Below are positions 24,584 to 33,291 of a stretch of 64,000 nt of DNA, in pieces. The notes under the pieces were generated by a model, which was not told the DNA's origin, made no database searches, and saw only the letters and a list, made by a program, of their open reading frames with translations. The position numbers and the translations under genes are program-made. Origin of the DNA: Microtetraspora glauca (GTDB taxonomy: Bacteria > Actinomycetota > Actinomycetes > Streptosporangiales > Streptosporangiaceae); contig BBYL01000028.1 in assembly GCA_001570385.1 (NCBI GenBank), positions 62,001-126,000 of the forward strand. The letters are read 5' to 3'. The first letter of the stretch is position 1, and each line of letters begins with the position of its first letter.

Positions 24584-24599
24584 CCCCCCATCGGGGGGT
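24583..24599 (+). promoter_or_regulatory. ACCCCCC-ATC-GGGGGGT hairpin/operator between luxR and acyl-CoA synthetase
   Basis: A perfect 7-3-7 inverted repeat begins at the last base of the GAF-LuxR stop codon, 56 bp before the synthetase start. It lacks a U-tract and is as likely an operator as an attenuator. Confidence 0.45.
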
Positions 24600-24654
24600 G
24601 TCGCGGCGGGACGATCAGGGTCACCATGTGCGGCGGACGACCAAGGAGGCCGCG

Positions 24655-26355
24655 ATGTCGATCGACCCCACATCCGCACTGCGCGCCGCGCGAGACGAGC
24701 TGCTCGACCTGCGCACCTCATACGGCGACGCCGTCGAGAGGTTCTCGTGGCCCGACGTGGGCGACACCTTCAACTGGGCGCACGACTGGTTCGAGACGTG
24801 GGCGCGGGACAACGAGCGCACCGGCCTGGTGATCGTCGAGGAGGACGGGAGCCGCGCCGCGTACTCGTTCGCCGAGCTGTGCCGCAGGTCCGACCAGGTG
24901 GCCCGTCATCTCGCGGCCGGTGGAGTCGGCCGCGGCGACAGCGTCGTGATCATGCTCGGCAACCAGGTCGAGCTGTGGGAGACGATGCTCGCCGTCATGA
25001 AGCTGGGCGCGGTCATCATGCCGACGACCACGGCGGCCGGTCCTGCGGAGCTCACCGACCGGCTCGACCGCGGGAACGCGAAGGCGGTCGTCTGCAATGT
25101 GGCGGACACGGCGAAATTCGAGGCCGTTCCCGGCGGCTACCTGAAGGTCGTCGTGGGAGGAACGGCCGACGGCTGGAGCGAACTCGCGGCGGCGTACGAG
25201 CTCGACGCCGCCCCGCTTCCGCACCCGGGCAACGCGAGCACGGACCGGTTGCTGCTCTACTTCACCTCGGGCACGACCAGCAGGCCCAAGCTCGTCGAGC
25301 ACACCCACGTGTCCTATCCGGTGGGCCACCTGTCGACGATGTACTGGCTGGGCCTGCGACCCGGAGACGTCCACCTCAACATCTCCTCGCCCGGCTGGGC
25401 GAAGCACGCCTGGTCGAACTTCTTCGCGCCGTGGCTCGCCGAAGCGACCGTCTTCGTCTACAACTACGCGCGTTTCGACCCGGTGGCGCTGCTGGCGCGG
25501 CTGCGGTCCGAGAACGTGACCACGTTCTGCGCCCCTCCCACGGTGTGGCGCATGCTCATCAACGCCGACCTGTCCGAGTCACCCGGAGCGCTTCGCGAGG
25601 TGGTCGGCGCGGGCGAGCCGTTGAATCCCGAGGTCATCAGCCAGGTCGAGAAGAACTGGGGGCTGACCATCCGGGACGGTTTCGGGCAGACCGAGACCTC
25701 CGCGCTGGTGGGCAACTCACCCGGCCAGCGCGTCAAGCCGGGATCCATGGGCCGCCCGCTGCCCGGCGTCCCGGTCGTTCTCGTGGACGCGACGACCGGT
25801 GCGCGGCTCTCCGGCGAGGGCGAGGGAGAGATCTGCCTGGACCTGTCCCGGTCCCCGTTGAGCCTCATGACCGGATACCAAGGGGACGAGACGCGCAACG
25901 CCGAGGCGATGGCGGACGGCTACTACCACACCGGCGACGTCGCGAGCCGGGACGCCGACGGCTACGTCACCTTCATCGGGCGCACCGACGACGTCTTCAA
26001 GGCCTCCGACTACAAGGTCAGCCCCTTCGAGCTGGAGAGCGTCCTCATCGAGCATCCCGCCGTCGCGGAGGCCGCCGTCGTTCCCGCTCCTGACTCCGTC
26101 CGGCTGGCCGTTCCGAAGGCGTACGTGGTGCTGGCACCGGGTCACGAGCCCGGCGAGGAGACGGCGCGGTCGATCCTCGCCTACGCCCGGGAGCATCTGC
26201 CCCCCTACCTCCGGGTCCGCCGGCTGGAGTTCTACGACCTGCCGAAGACGATCTCCGGCAAGATCCGCCGGGTCGAACTGCGGGCCCGCGAGGAGCGGCA
26301 CGCGGACACGCGACTGACCGGCGAGTGGCGCGACGACCAGTTCGACCTGTCCTGA
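24655..26355 (+). CDS. AMP-forming acyl-CoA synthetase (medium-chain/acetoacetyl type)
   Basis: A 566-residue ANL-superfamily ligase. The core P-loop motif LLLYFTSGTTSRPKLVEHTH, the Gly-Phe-Gly-Gln-Thr-Glu adenylate motif (GFGQTETS), YYHTGDVASRDADGY, the hinge FIGRTDDVFKASDYKVSP and the catalytic C-terminal Lys in TISGKIRRVELR are all intact. The long N-terminus before the core (DTFNWAHDWFETWARDNE) is like ACSM-type medium-chain synthetases. It activates a carboxylic acid to acyl-AMP and then acyl-CoA. AAGGAGG lies 6 nt before ATG 24655. The acid is unknown; a steroid-derived or aromatic acid is possible but not shown. Confidence 0.88.
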   Translation: MSIDPTSALRAARDELLDLRTSYGDAVERFSWPDVGDTFNWAHDWFETWARDNERTGLVIVEEDGSRAAYSFAELCRRSDQVARHLAAGGVGRGDSVVIMLGNQVELWETMLAVMKLGAVIMPTTTAAGPAELTDRLDRGNAKAVVCNVADTAKFEAVPGGYLKVVVGGTADGWSELAAAYELDAAPLPHPGNASTDRLLLYFTSGTTSRPKLVEHTHVSYPVGHLSTMYWLGLRPGDVHLNISSPGWAKHAWSNFFAPWLAEATVFVYNYARFDPVALLARLRSENVTTFCAPPTVWRMLINADLSESPGALREVVGAGEPLNPEVISQVEKNWGLTIRDGFGQTETSALVGNSPGQRVKPGSMGRPLPGVPVVLVDATTGARLSGEGEGEICLDLSRSPLSLMTGYQGDETRNAEAMADGYYHTGDVASRDADGYVTFIGRTDDVFKASDYKVSPFELESVLIEHPAVAEAAVVPAPDSVRLAVPKAYVVLAPGHEPGEETARSILAYAREHLPPYLRVRRLEFYDLPKTISGKIRRVELRAREERHADTRLTGEWRDDQFDLS

Positions 26356-26396
26356 GCCCGCCGGGGCCCGCCTGATCCGCGCCACCCAGCGCCGGA

Positions 26397-26515
26397 TCAG
26401 GCCGCCAGGTCGGGTTCGAGGTGGGAGCCGAGCTGGCAGTACAGCTCGAGCTGGTCGTAGTAGTCCCGGTCGGTGATGATCCGGCCGTTCTCGGTCGCGC
26501 ACGCGCAACCCCGGC
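26397..26515 (-). pseudogene. C-terminal fragment of a SnoaL-like/ester-cyclase gene
   Basis: Minus-strand frame ending at 26397 encodes ENGRIITDRDYYDQLELYCQ followed by a short acidic tail and stop. The D-G/N-G-R-I-x-x-D-R-D-Y-Y-D pattern is the standard last strand of SnoaL-like polyketide cyclase/NTF2 proteins. No start or N-terminal domain precedes it; the frame runs into the end of the serine hydrolase at 26558. It is therefore the surviving 3' end of a gene cut by rearrangement. Confidence 0.5.
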
Positions 26516-26557
26516 CCAGCGGCCCGCCCACAGGCCGCTGGGCCGGGGGTCGCAGCG

Positions 26558-27895
26558 TCAGGTGCGGACGTTCAACCGTCCGGTGTGCAGGAAGCGCGGC
26601 CGGTCGCCGTCGCCATCACCGACGAAGGCGACCGCCGGGTGGACGCCGCCCCGGGCCTCGGCGAACACGAAGGTGTCGCCGCGCAGCCGGGCCAGCTCGA
26701 ACCGCCGCGGCCCGCCGTGCTCGGCCATCACGCCGAGCGGCGTGACCGTCACCCACAGCCGTCCGGCCTCGTCCCCGGCCACCTCCCACGCCATCACGTC
26801 CGAGACGTACCGGCCGGCGTAGCGCGGGACGTCGATCGGCAGCGGAGGGGCCGGGGGCGACGGCGGCTCCGGCGGCACGACCCCGGCCAGGCGGCGCAGG
26901 ATCGGATCGACCAGCCCGGCGCGCAGGGGGTCGGGGTCGCCGCCGTTGGTCAGCAGCGCCACGGCCACTCCCGCGTCGGGCACGAGCCGCAGCGTCGCGG
27001 CCTGCCCCGGGGTGGACCCGTCGTGCCCGGCCACCGTTCCGCCGGTCCAGCGCGGCAGCTCCCAGCCGAGCCCCCAGTGGCCCGGACGGCCGAGATCGGG
27101 CAGCGCGACCTGCGGCTCCCGCATCAGCCGCGCCGACGACACGGGCAGCAACGCCGGGTCCCCGCGCATGTGGGCACGGGCGAAGGCCAGCAGGTCGCCG
27201 GCGCGCATCGCCAGGCTGGCCCCGGCCGGGTCGTTCGACCGCATCAGCGACCAGACCGGCACCGGCTCGCCGTCCGCGTGCCCGACCGCCGTATCGTGGA
27301 GGATCGCCTCGTCGGCGCAGGTCGCGGCGTGGGTCAGGCCGAGCGGGGCGATCAGGTGGGTGCGCAGCGCCGTGTTGTACGGCACGCCGCGCAGCACCTC
27401 GACGATCCGCCCGAGCACGACGTATCCGGCGTTGTTATAGGACCAGACCGCCCCCGGCGGCGAGAGCCGCGGCACGTCCTTGAGCAGTGCGACCAGCTTC
27501 TCGATCGCGTCGTCGCCCCGACCGGTGTCCACGAAGACGTCACCTTCGAAGCCGCCGGTGTGCGCGAGGAGCTGCCTGATCGTCACCGGCTCCGGCAGCC
27601 CCAGTTCGGGCAGCACGGACTGCGCGGTCTGGTCGAGGTCGAGCCGTCCCTCGCCTACGAGCTGGAGGATCAGGGTCGCCGTCCACGCCTTGGCGATCGA
27701 GCCGATCTGGAAGAGCGAGTCGGTGGTCGCGGGCCGCCCGGTGCGGGTGTTGAGCAGGCCGGTCGCCGCCTCGGCCGTCTCGTCGCCGGCGGCGATGGCG
27801 ATCGCGGCTCCGGTGATCCCGTGCTGCCGGGCCAGCTCGCCCAGGCGGGCACGCAGGGCGTCCGGGTCGAGCGGGTCGCGCGGTTCGATGGTCAC
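26558..27895 (-). CDS. Serine hydrolase, class C beta-lactamase/DD-peptidase fold
   Basis: A 445-residue penicillin-binding-protein-like hydrolase with no signal peptide. The catalytic SxxK is in FQIGSIAKAW, the YxN triad in VWSYNNAGYVVLG, and the third motif HDG in VAGHDGSTPGQ. About 110 C-terminal residues form an extra lipocalin-like strand domain starting IDVPRYAGRYVSD. The GTG start overlaps the stop of the S9 peptidase (GTGA), so MFS-peptidase-hydrolase form one coupled operon. Esterase, amidase or D-amino-peptidase activity is plausible; true beta-lactamase activity is not implied. Confidence 0.85.
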   Translation of the reverse strand: MTIEPRDPLDPDALRARLGELARQHGITGAAIAIAAGDETAEAATGLLNTRTGRPATTDSLFQIGSIAKAWTATLILQLVGEGRLDLDQTAQSVLPELGLPEPVTIRQLLAHTGGFEGDVFVDTGRGDDAIEKLVALLKDVPRLSPPGAVWSYNNAGYVVLGRIVEVLRGVPYNTALRTHLIAPLGLTHAATCADEAILHDTAVGHADGEPVPVWSLMRSNDPAGASLAMRAGDLLAFARAHMRGDPALLPVSSARLMREPQVALPDLGRPGHWGLGWELPRWTGGTVAGHDGSTPGQAATLRLVPDAGVAVALLTNGGDPDPLRAGLVDPILRRLAGVVPPEPPSPPAPPLPIDVPRYAGRYVSDVMAWEVAGDEAGRLWVTVTPLGVMAEHGGPRRFELARLRGDTFVFAEARGGVHPAVAFVGDGDGDRPRFLHTGRLNVRT

Positions 27896-29973
27896 GCGGC
27901 TCCTCCGAAGGTCGGGTCGATGCGGTACCCGACCGGCGGCTCGGCGCCGATCAGGTGCCGGGTGAGGAAGTCCCACTGGCGGCGGAGCACGTGCGCCTCG
28001 GCGTGCATGTAGCCGTGCGCGGCGTTGGGGACCATGAGCATCTCGAAGTCGGCGTCCGCCCGGATGAGCGCGTCGACGAGGCGCAGCGACAGGGCGGGAT
28101 GGCAGTTGTCGTCCATCTCGCCGAAGAGGATCAGCAGTTTGCCCTTCAGCCGCTCGGCGTGCGGCAGCAGCGAGTCGGCGGTGTAGTCCTGCGGCGGCGG
28201 CCCCTGGTAGGTCTCGCTCCAGATCGCGTAGTAGCCGCTGTGCTCGTGGTCGCCGGCGGAGGCGACGCCCACGTCGAAGAGCTCCGGGTGCGTCAGCAGC
28301 GCCCGGACGGTGGCCGCGCCGCCGCCCGAGTGGCCGGCGATCCCGACCCGGTCCAGGTCGAGGTAGGGCCGCTCGGCCGCGAGCTGGGTGATCGCCGCCA
28401 CGTGGTCGGCGAGTCCCACCGACACTCCGGGGTCCCCGTAGGAGGCGTCCTGGAACGCCTTGCCCCGGTACGGCGTGCCGCGCCCGTCGAGCACCACCAC
28501 GGCGAGGCCGAGCGCGGCCAGCGACGCCGCCCCGGCCGCGGGGTCGAGCAGCCAGGGGTCGAGTGAGTGGCCGCGCAGCGTGGTGCGGAGCTGCCGGGGG
28601 ATCTGGGGGCCGTTGTAGACCGAGTCGAGGATCGGGTAGCGCCGGGACGGGTCGAAGTCGCCGGGCAGGAACAGCAGGCCGTGCACGTCGGTCACGCCGT
28701 CGGCGGCCTTGGCCGTGAACCGCTCGGGCGCCCGCCAGCCCGCCTTCTCCAGCGCGCTCAGGTCGGCGCGCTCCAGCTCCATCACGACCGCGCCGTCGGC
28801 GTCGCGCAGCACCGTGACGCTCGGCATTCCCGGTGTGGCGTAGGTGTCGACCAGCCGGCGGCCGTCGGGCGACACCTGGACGTGGTGGTCGCCGTCCTCG
28901 GGCGTGAGCACGGTGACGCCACCGCCGTCCAGGCCGGCCCGGCACAGCCGCCGGTCGTACGGGTTGGAGCCGTGTCCGCCAGACATGAAGAGCACCTCGC
29001 GGGCGTCCCAGTCCACCCGGAGCACATCGCGCACCAGCCACTCGCCCTCGGTCACGGCGTTCTTCAGCTCGCCGCCCGCGTATCGGTAGAGGTGACCCCA
29101 GCCCGAGCGGTCGGAATACCAGAGCACCTCGTCGCCGCGGGTGCTCACCAGCGGGGCCTCCACGATGGTCGGCGCGGAGTACATCACCGTCTCGCTGTGC
29201 TCCCGCAGGACCACGGTCGCCTCGCCGGTCCTGGCGTCGATCCGGTACAGCACGGCGGCCCGATAGCCGCGGGTGCCGTACAGCATCCAGAGCGTGTCGT
29301 CGTCCTCCCACCAGACCCTGCCGACGCCGAGCGGCGCGTCATGGGTGAAGGTGAGCGGCTCGATGGCGATGTCGACCCGGTCGCCCGTCTCCGCGTCGAA
29401 GATCATCTGCTGGAAGGTGGGGAGCGGGTCGCCCGGCATCTCGTAGTGCAGGGTGTGGGCGAGCGGCCGGGGCCCTCCGTCCGGCGGGCAGGCCTGGGTG
29501 AGGGTGAGCGTGGGCACATGCCGCTGGTCGACGCGGAGCGTGACGAACCTGCGCCCGTCCGGGGCCCAGACGAGCAGCGGCGGCGTGGTCATGCCGGCCT
29601 GGGCGACCACGATCGGCAGCCGGTTCTGGTCGCTGGGCAGGCCGTACGCGTGGCCCTCCGTGCCGTCATGGGTGATCCGCACGCCGTTCACCGCGAGGTT
29701 CCCGTCCTCGACGGAGACGGCGTGGCGTCCGTCCGGCGAGGTCTGGACGCCGGTCAGCTCGGGCGGCAGCACGGGCTCCGCCGCCGGAGGCGCCCCCTCC
29801 TCCACCCGCTTCCGTTTATCCGGAAATATCCGGACAAGTGAGGGGCCGTCGGGGGTGCTCACCTGGTAGGAAAACGATCCGTCCTCCCAGACCGGGGTGA
29901 TCGCCGCCCGGTGCACGAGCCTCGGCTCCTGCGACGGATGCAGCGCCTCGGCACGGCGATACGCCTCAATCAT
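27892..29973 (-). CDS. S9 family prolyl oligopeptidase (DPP IV-like)
   Basis: A 693-residue serine peptidase: N-terminal beta-propeller (residues about 40-430, with strand motifs TSPDGRHAVSVEDGN and VSPDGRRLVDTY) and a C-terminal alpha/beta hydrolase with nucleophile GHSGGGAA, acid in LFGEMDDNCH and His in NAAHGYMH. No signal peptide is visible, so it acts in the cytoplasm. ATGA overlap with the upstream MFS gene and GTGA with the downstream serine hydrolase show tight coupling. It may degrade or mature a peptide handled by the MFS protein; dipeptide release from proline-containing peptides is the family's activity. Confidence 0.88.
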   Translation of the reverse strand: MIEAYRRAEALHPSQEPRLVHRAAITPVWEDGSFSYQVSTPDGPSLVRIFPDKRKRVEEGAPPAAEPVLPPELTGVQTSPDGRHAVSVEDGNLAVNGVRITHDGTEGHAYGLPSDQNRLPIVVAQAGMTTPPLLVWAPDGRRFVTLRVDQRHVPTLTLTQACPPDGGPRPLAHTLHYEMPGDPLPTFQQMIFDAETGDRVDIAIEPLTFTHDAPLGVGRVWWEDDDTLWMLYGTRGYRAAVLYRIDARTGEATVVLREHSETVMYSAPTIVEAPLVSTRGDEVLWYSDRSGWGHLYRYAGGELKNAVTEGEWLVRDVLRVDWDAREVLFMSGGHGSNPYDRRLCRAGLDGGGVTVLTPEDGDHHVQVSPDGRRLVDTYATPGMPSVTVLRDADGAVVMELERADLSALEKAGWRAPERFTAKAADGVTDVHGLLFLPGDFDPSRRYPILDSVYNGPQIPRQLRTTLRGHSLDPWLLDPAAGAASLAALGLAVVVLDGRGTPYRGKAFQDASYGDPGVSVGLADHVAAITQLAAERPYLDLDRVGIAGHSGGGAATVRALLTHPELFDVGVASAGDHEHSGYYAIWSETYQGPPPQDYTADSLLPHAERLKGKLLILFGEMDDNCHPALSLRLVDALIRADADFEMLMVPNAAHGYMHAEAHVLRRQWDFLTRHLIGAEPPVGYRIDPTFGGAA

Positions 29974-31367
29974 TCGGTCTCTCCAATCGCGTGATCGATC
30001 AGGGCGTCGAGATCGCCCATGAGGGTTTTGTGGATGGTCGCGACGAACCACGCCCCGGCGACCGCGGGGACGAGCAGCAGCAGGAGCCCGCCGCGCAGGT
30101 CGAGCGCCGCCGTGGACAGCGCGAGCAGCCCGGCCCCGATCAGCCCGCCGAGCGCGATGATCAGCCCCAGGGCCGCCATCGCGTGCGCCCGGTCCGCCGG
30201 CCGTACGACCGAGAGCGCGCCGATGAACAGGCACGGCCCGATCACCGCGAGCAGGGCCTGGCCCAGCGCGAGCAGTGTGAGCATCACCCACAGGTTCGGC
30301 GCGACCGCCGACAGGCCGAAGGCCGCCGCGGCCGCCCCGAGCGTGCCGCCGGACAGCGCCATGAAGCGCGCCGGCCCCGCCCGGTAGGCCGCCTCCGCCC
30401 GGCCGCCGAAGGCCGCGAGCGCCACGATCGAAACCGCGGCGCCCGCGCTGGTGAACAGGCCGCGCTGGCCGGGCGTCAGGCCGTAGTCCTGCTCCAGCAG
30501 CGTCGAGACCACCACGCCGTACGGCACGGCCAGCGCGCCCATCGCGGTGAAGCCGACGCATATCCGCCGCACCGACGGGACGCGCAGCACCCTCCGCACG
30601 GTCCCCCAGAAGCCGGGCAGGTGCTCCTGGGCCGGGGCCTCCGCCGCCGTCCCCGACCTGGCCCGCAGCTCGGCCACGTCCCAGCGGCCGAGCTCCGGCT
30701 CACGCAGCCGCAGCGCGTACAGGCAGGCCACCAACGACACGGCGCCGAGCGTGGCGAACACCGCCCGCCAGTCCATGCCGAGCCACGACACCAGCCCGGC
30801 GATGACCAGCGGTGCCAGGATCCCGGCCAGCGGCGAGGACGCCGAATACAGCGACATCACCCGCATCCGGGCGGCGGGCGGGTAGGCGTCCATCAGCAGG
30901 GGCGGGTGCAGCAGCGCCACGGTGCCGGTGCTCGCGCCGTTCAGCACCATGAGCGCGGCCAGTGAGACCGGCCCGACCACCGAGCCGGTGAACAGCGTGG
31001 TGAGGCTCCAGGCGAACCCGGTGCCGACGGCCAGCCGCACCCGGTGCGGATAGCGGCGCAGGAGTGCCGCCACCGCGAACGGCGCCACCCCCGCCGCCAC
31101 GCCCTGGGCGGCGACGATCCCCGACAGGGAACCGGCGTTCATCCCGAACGAGGCGGCGACCTCGGGCGCGAGCACGCCGAACGCCTGGGTCTGGAAGTTG
31201 TCCACGACCGCGAGCACGGTCAGCGCCGCCATGAAGGACAGCCCGACGCCGTGCTCCCCGAGTGTGCGCAGCAGCGGCGCGGTGTCGCCCTTCCCACCGG
31301 TGACGCCCAGCACGGCACGGGCGTCCTGCCTGCTCAGCGGATCGGCTGAGCGTGAAGGATCGTTCAT
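29970..31367 (-). CDS. MFS transporter
   Basis: A 465-residue major facilitator with 12 predicted hydrophobic segments. N-half landmarks: FMAALTVLAVVDNFQTQAFG (TM1), LLRRYPHRVRLAVGTGFAW (loop 2-3), LLMDAYPPAARMRVMSLYSA; the hydrophilic centre (RLREPELGRWDVAELRARSG) divides the two bundles. The extended N-terminus is soluble. Substrate is unknown. It leads the operon with the S9 peptidase and serine hydrolase, and is divergent from a two-component system across 133 bp that includes a box (31450-31459) shared with another hydrolase promoter, suggesting control by that system. Confidence 0.85.
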   Translation of the reverse strand: MNDPSRSADPLSRQDARAVLGVTGGKGDTAPLLRTLGEHGVGLSFMAALTVLAVVDNFQTQAFGVLAPEVAASFGMNAGSLSGIVAAQGVAAGVAPFAVAALLRRYPHRVRLAVGTGFAWSLTTLFTGSVVGPVSLAALMVLNGASTGTVALLHPPLLMDAYPPAARMRVMSLYSASSPLAGILAPLVIAGLVSWLGMDWRAVFATLGAVSLVACLYALRLREPELGRWDVAELRARSGTAAEAPAQEHLPGFWGTVRRVLRVPSVRRICVGFTAMGALAVPYGVVVSTLLEQDYGLTPGQRGLFTSAGAAVSIVALAAFGGRAEAAYRAGPARFMALSGGTLGAAAAAFGLSAVAPNLWVMLTLLALGQALLAVIGPCLFIGALSVVRPADRAHAMAALGLIIALGGLIGAGLLALSTAALDLRGGLLLLLVPAVAGAWFVATIHKTLMGDLDALIDHAIGETE

Positions 31368-31449
31368 GCCGAACGATGATCACGCGCCGGGGCGGCGGCG
31401 CACGAGGGCCGTTGGGGTGGGGACCGATGGGAAAGGTGGGGGGCTGGAA

Positions 31450-31493
31450 CCTACTTTCGTCGCATCCGCCCCCTCTGCCCGCGCCGGTAGCGT
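31450..31493 (+). promoter_or_regulatory. Probable two-component target box and leaderless promoter of the sensor kinase
   Basis: CCTACTTTCG (31450-31459) recurs as CCGACTTTCG and CCTACCTTCG upstream of the serine hydrolase at 34575. TAGCGT (31488-31493) is a -10 candidate exactly 7 nt before ATG 31501, implying a leaderless mRNA; the box would then centre near -46, a typical activator position. Confidence 0.5.
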
Positions 31494-31500
31494 TGCCGGC

Positions 31501-32619
31501 ATGGATGCGGGGGTCAGGAGGCTGGCCGGCGACGTCGCGCTGGCCGCGGCGGTGGGCGTGGTGGGCGTCGGCAGCGACCTGGCGATCAACGGGGCGGTGC
31601 CGATGGCGCTGGTCCCCGAGGTGCGGTGGCACGGGATCTGGGTGCAGATCGCGGGCGCGGCGCTCCTGCTCGTGCGGCGGCGCTTCCCCCTCGCGGTGGT
31701 CCTGGCCACGATCCCGCTCTGCTCCGTCGAGGTGCCGCTGTCCATACCGTTCGCGTTGTACTCGCTCGGCGCCCATCGCGGCGACCGGCGCCTGCTGCTG
31801 GCGGTGTCCGCGCTGGCGCTGCTCGTGCTGTGCCATCTGTGGGAGGCCCGCGACCTGACCACGCTGCTGCAGATCGCCTCGATCTGCGGCCTGATCGTGG
31901 TGCCCGCCACTCTGCTCGGCCTGTACGCCGACACCCAGCGGCGGCTCAACACGGCGCTCGCCGAGCGGGCCGAACGCGCCGAACGTGAGCAGCGGCTGCT
32001 GGTCGAGCAGGCCAGGGCCGAGGAGCGCACCCGGCTCGCCCGCGAGATGCACGACGTGGTCACCCACCACGTCAGCCTGATGGTCCTGCAGGCGGGGTCG
32101 CTGCGGATGGCCGCGCCCACCCCGGAGGTGCGCGCCGCGGCCGAGGAGCTGCGCACGACGGGCCGGCGCGCCCTCGGCGAGCTGCGCGAGGTCGTCGGGG
32201 TGCTGCACGACAGCGAGCCCGCCGACCTCGCTCCCCCGCCGAGCCTGCTGGACGTCTCCCGGCTCGTCACCGAGTCCGGGCTGCGCGTGTCGCTGCACCA
32301 GGACGAGGGGATCGAGGTGTCGGCGCCGCTCGGCCGCACCGCGTACCGGGTGGTGCAGGAGGCGCTGACCAACGCGCGCAAGCACGCCCCCGGCGCCCCC
32401 GTGCGCGTACGGCTGAGCCGCCACGAGGGCGGGGTACGCGTCGCGGTGAGCAACCCGGCGGCGGCCGCGCCGCCGCCCGAGGACCTGCCGCCGTCCGGCA
32501 CCGGGCTGCTTGGGCTGCGGCAGCGGGTGGAGCTGGTCGGCGGCGCGTTCTCCGCCGGCCCGACCGAGGACGGCGGCTTCCGCCTGCTGGCGGCGCTGCC
32601 CGGCAGGCGGGAGGCGTGA
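31501..32619 (+). CDS. Sensor histidine kinase, NarL-type (HisKA_3)
   Basis: A 372-residue membrane kinase: about five N-terminal hydrophobic segments (residues 8-140), a coiled coil (LAERAERAEREQRLLVEQAR), the HisKA_3 phosphoacceptor in RLAREMHDVVTHHVSLMV (His about 183) and a C-terminal ATPase with QEALTNARKHAPGAPV N box and GTGLLGLRQRVELVGG G box. The short loops between membrane segments suggest it senses the membrane or a ligand within it. Its stop overlaps the response regulator start (TGATG). It is divergent from the MFS/peptidase/hydrolase operon. Confidence 0.9.
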   Translation: MDAGVRRLAGDVALAAAVGVVGVGSDLAINGAVPMALVPEVRWHGIWVQIAGAALLLVRRRFPLAVVLATIPLCSVEVPLSIPFALYSLGAHRGDRRLLLAVSALALLVLCHLWEARDLTTLLQIASICGLIVVPATLLGLYADTQRRLNTALAERAERAEREQRLLVEQARAEERTRLAREMHDVVTHHVSLMVLQAGSLRMAAPTPEVRAAAEELRTTGRRALGELREVVGVLHDSEPADLAPPPSLLDVSRLVTESGLRVSLHQDEGIEVSAPLGRTAYRVVQEALTNARKHAPGAPVRVRLSRHEGGVRVAVSNPAAAAPPPEDLPPSGTGLLGLRQRVELVGGAFSAGPTEDGGFRLLAALPGRREA

Positions 32620-33272
32620 TGATCAGGGTTCTGCTGGTGGACGACGAGCGCATGGTCTGCGCCCACCTGCGCGCGATCCTGTCGCGCGCCGACGACCTGG
32701 AGGTGGTGGGCGAGGCCTACGACGGCGCCGAGGCCGTCGAGGCGATCGTCCGCCTGTCGCCGGACGTCGTGCTGATGGACATCCGGATGCCCGGCGTGGA
32801 CGGCCTGGCCGCGACCGAGCGCGCCTGCGCGTTGCCCGGCCCACCGAAGATCATCATGCTGACCACCTTCGACCTCGACGAGTACGCGGTGCGGGCGATG
32901 CGCGCGGGCGCGTTCGGCTTCCTGCTCAAGGACACCGACCCCGAGGACCTCGCCGGCGTGGTCAGGGTCGCCGCCGAGGGGCACGCGGTCATCTCCCCGG
33001 CCATGGCGAGGCGGCTGTTCTCGGCTTTCGCGCCCGGCGAGCCGGCCAGGCGCACCGCGCGGGCGCTGGTGGCCGGGCTCTCCGAGCGGGAGACCGAGGT
33101 GCTGACCTGCCTCGCGGAGGGGCTGTCCAACGCGGCGATCGGGGCCCGGCTGTTCCTGAGCGAGACGACGGTCAAGGGATACGTCTCGCGGCTGCTGGCC
33201 AAGCTGGGCTGCGCCAACCGCACCCAGGCGGCGCTGCTGGCCTACGACGCCGGCCTGGTCTCTCGGGAGTGA
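32619..33272 (+). CDS. Response regulator, NarL/LuxR type
   Basis: A 217-residue regulator: receiver with VDDER acid pair, phospho-Asp in DVVLMDIRMP (about 53), MLTTFDLDEYAV and LLKDTDPEDL with the conserved Lys; then LuxR helix-turn-helix LSERETEVLTCLAEGLSNAA, FLSETTVKGYVSRLLAKLG. I chose ATG 32619, overlapping the kinase stop, over GTG 32616 because GGGAGG is better spaced. It is the likely binder of the CCKACYTTCG boxes at 31450 and 34631-34662, thereby linking the exporter/peptidase operon and the downstream hydrolase. Confidence 0.92.
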   Translation: MIRVLLVDDERMVCAHLRAILSRADDLEVVGEAYDGAEAVEAIVRLSPDVVLMDIRMPGVDGLAATERACALPGPPKIIMLTTFDLDEYAVRAMRAGAFGFLLKDTDPEDLAGVVRVAAEGHAVISPAMARRLFSAFAPGEPARRTARALVAGLSERETEVLTCLAEGLSNAAIGARLFLSETTVKGYVSRLLAKLGCANRTQAALLAYDAGLVSRE

Positions 33273-33291
33273 GCCTGGTCCCGGAGCGGGG

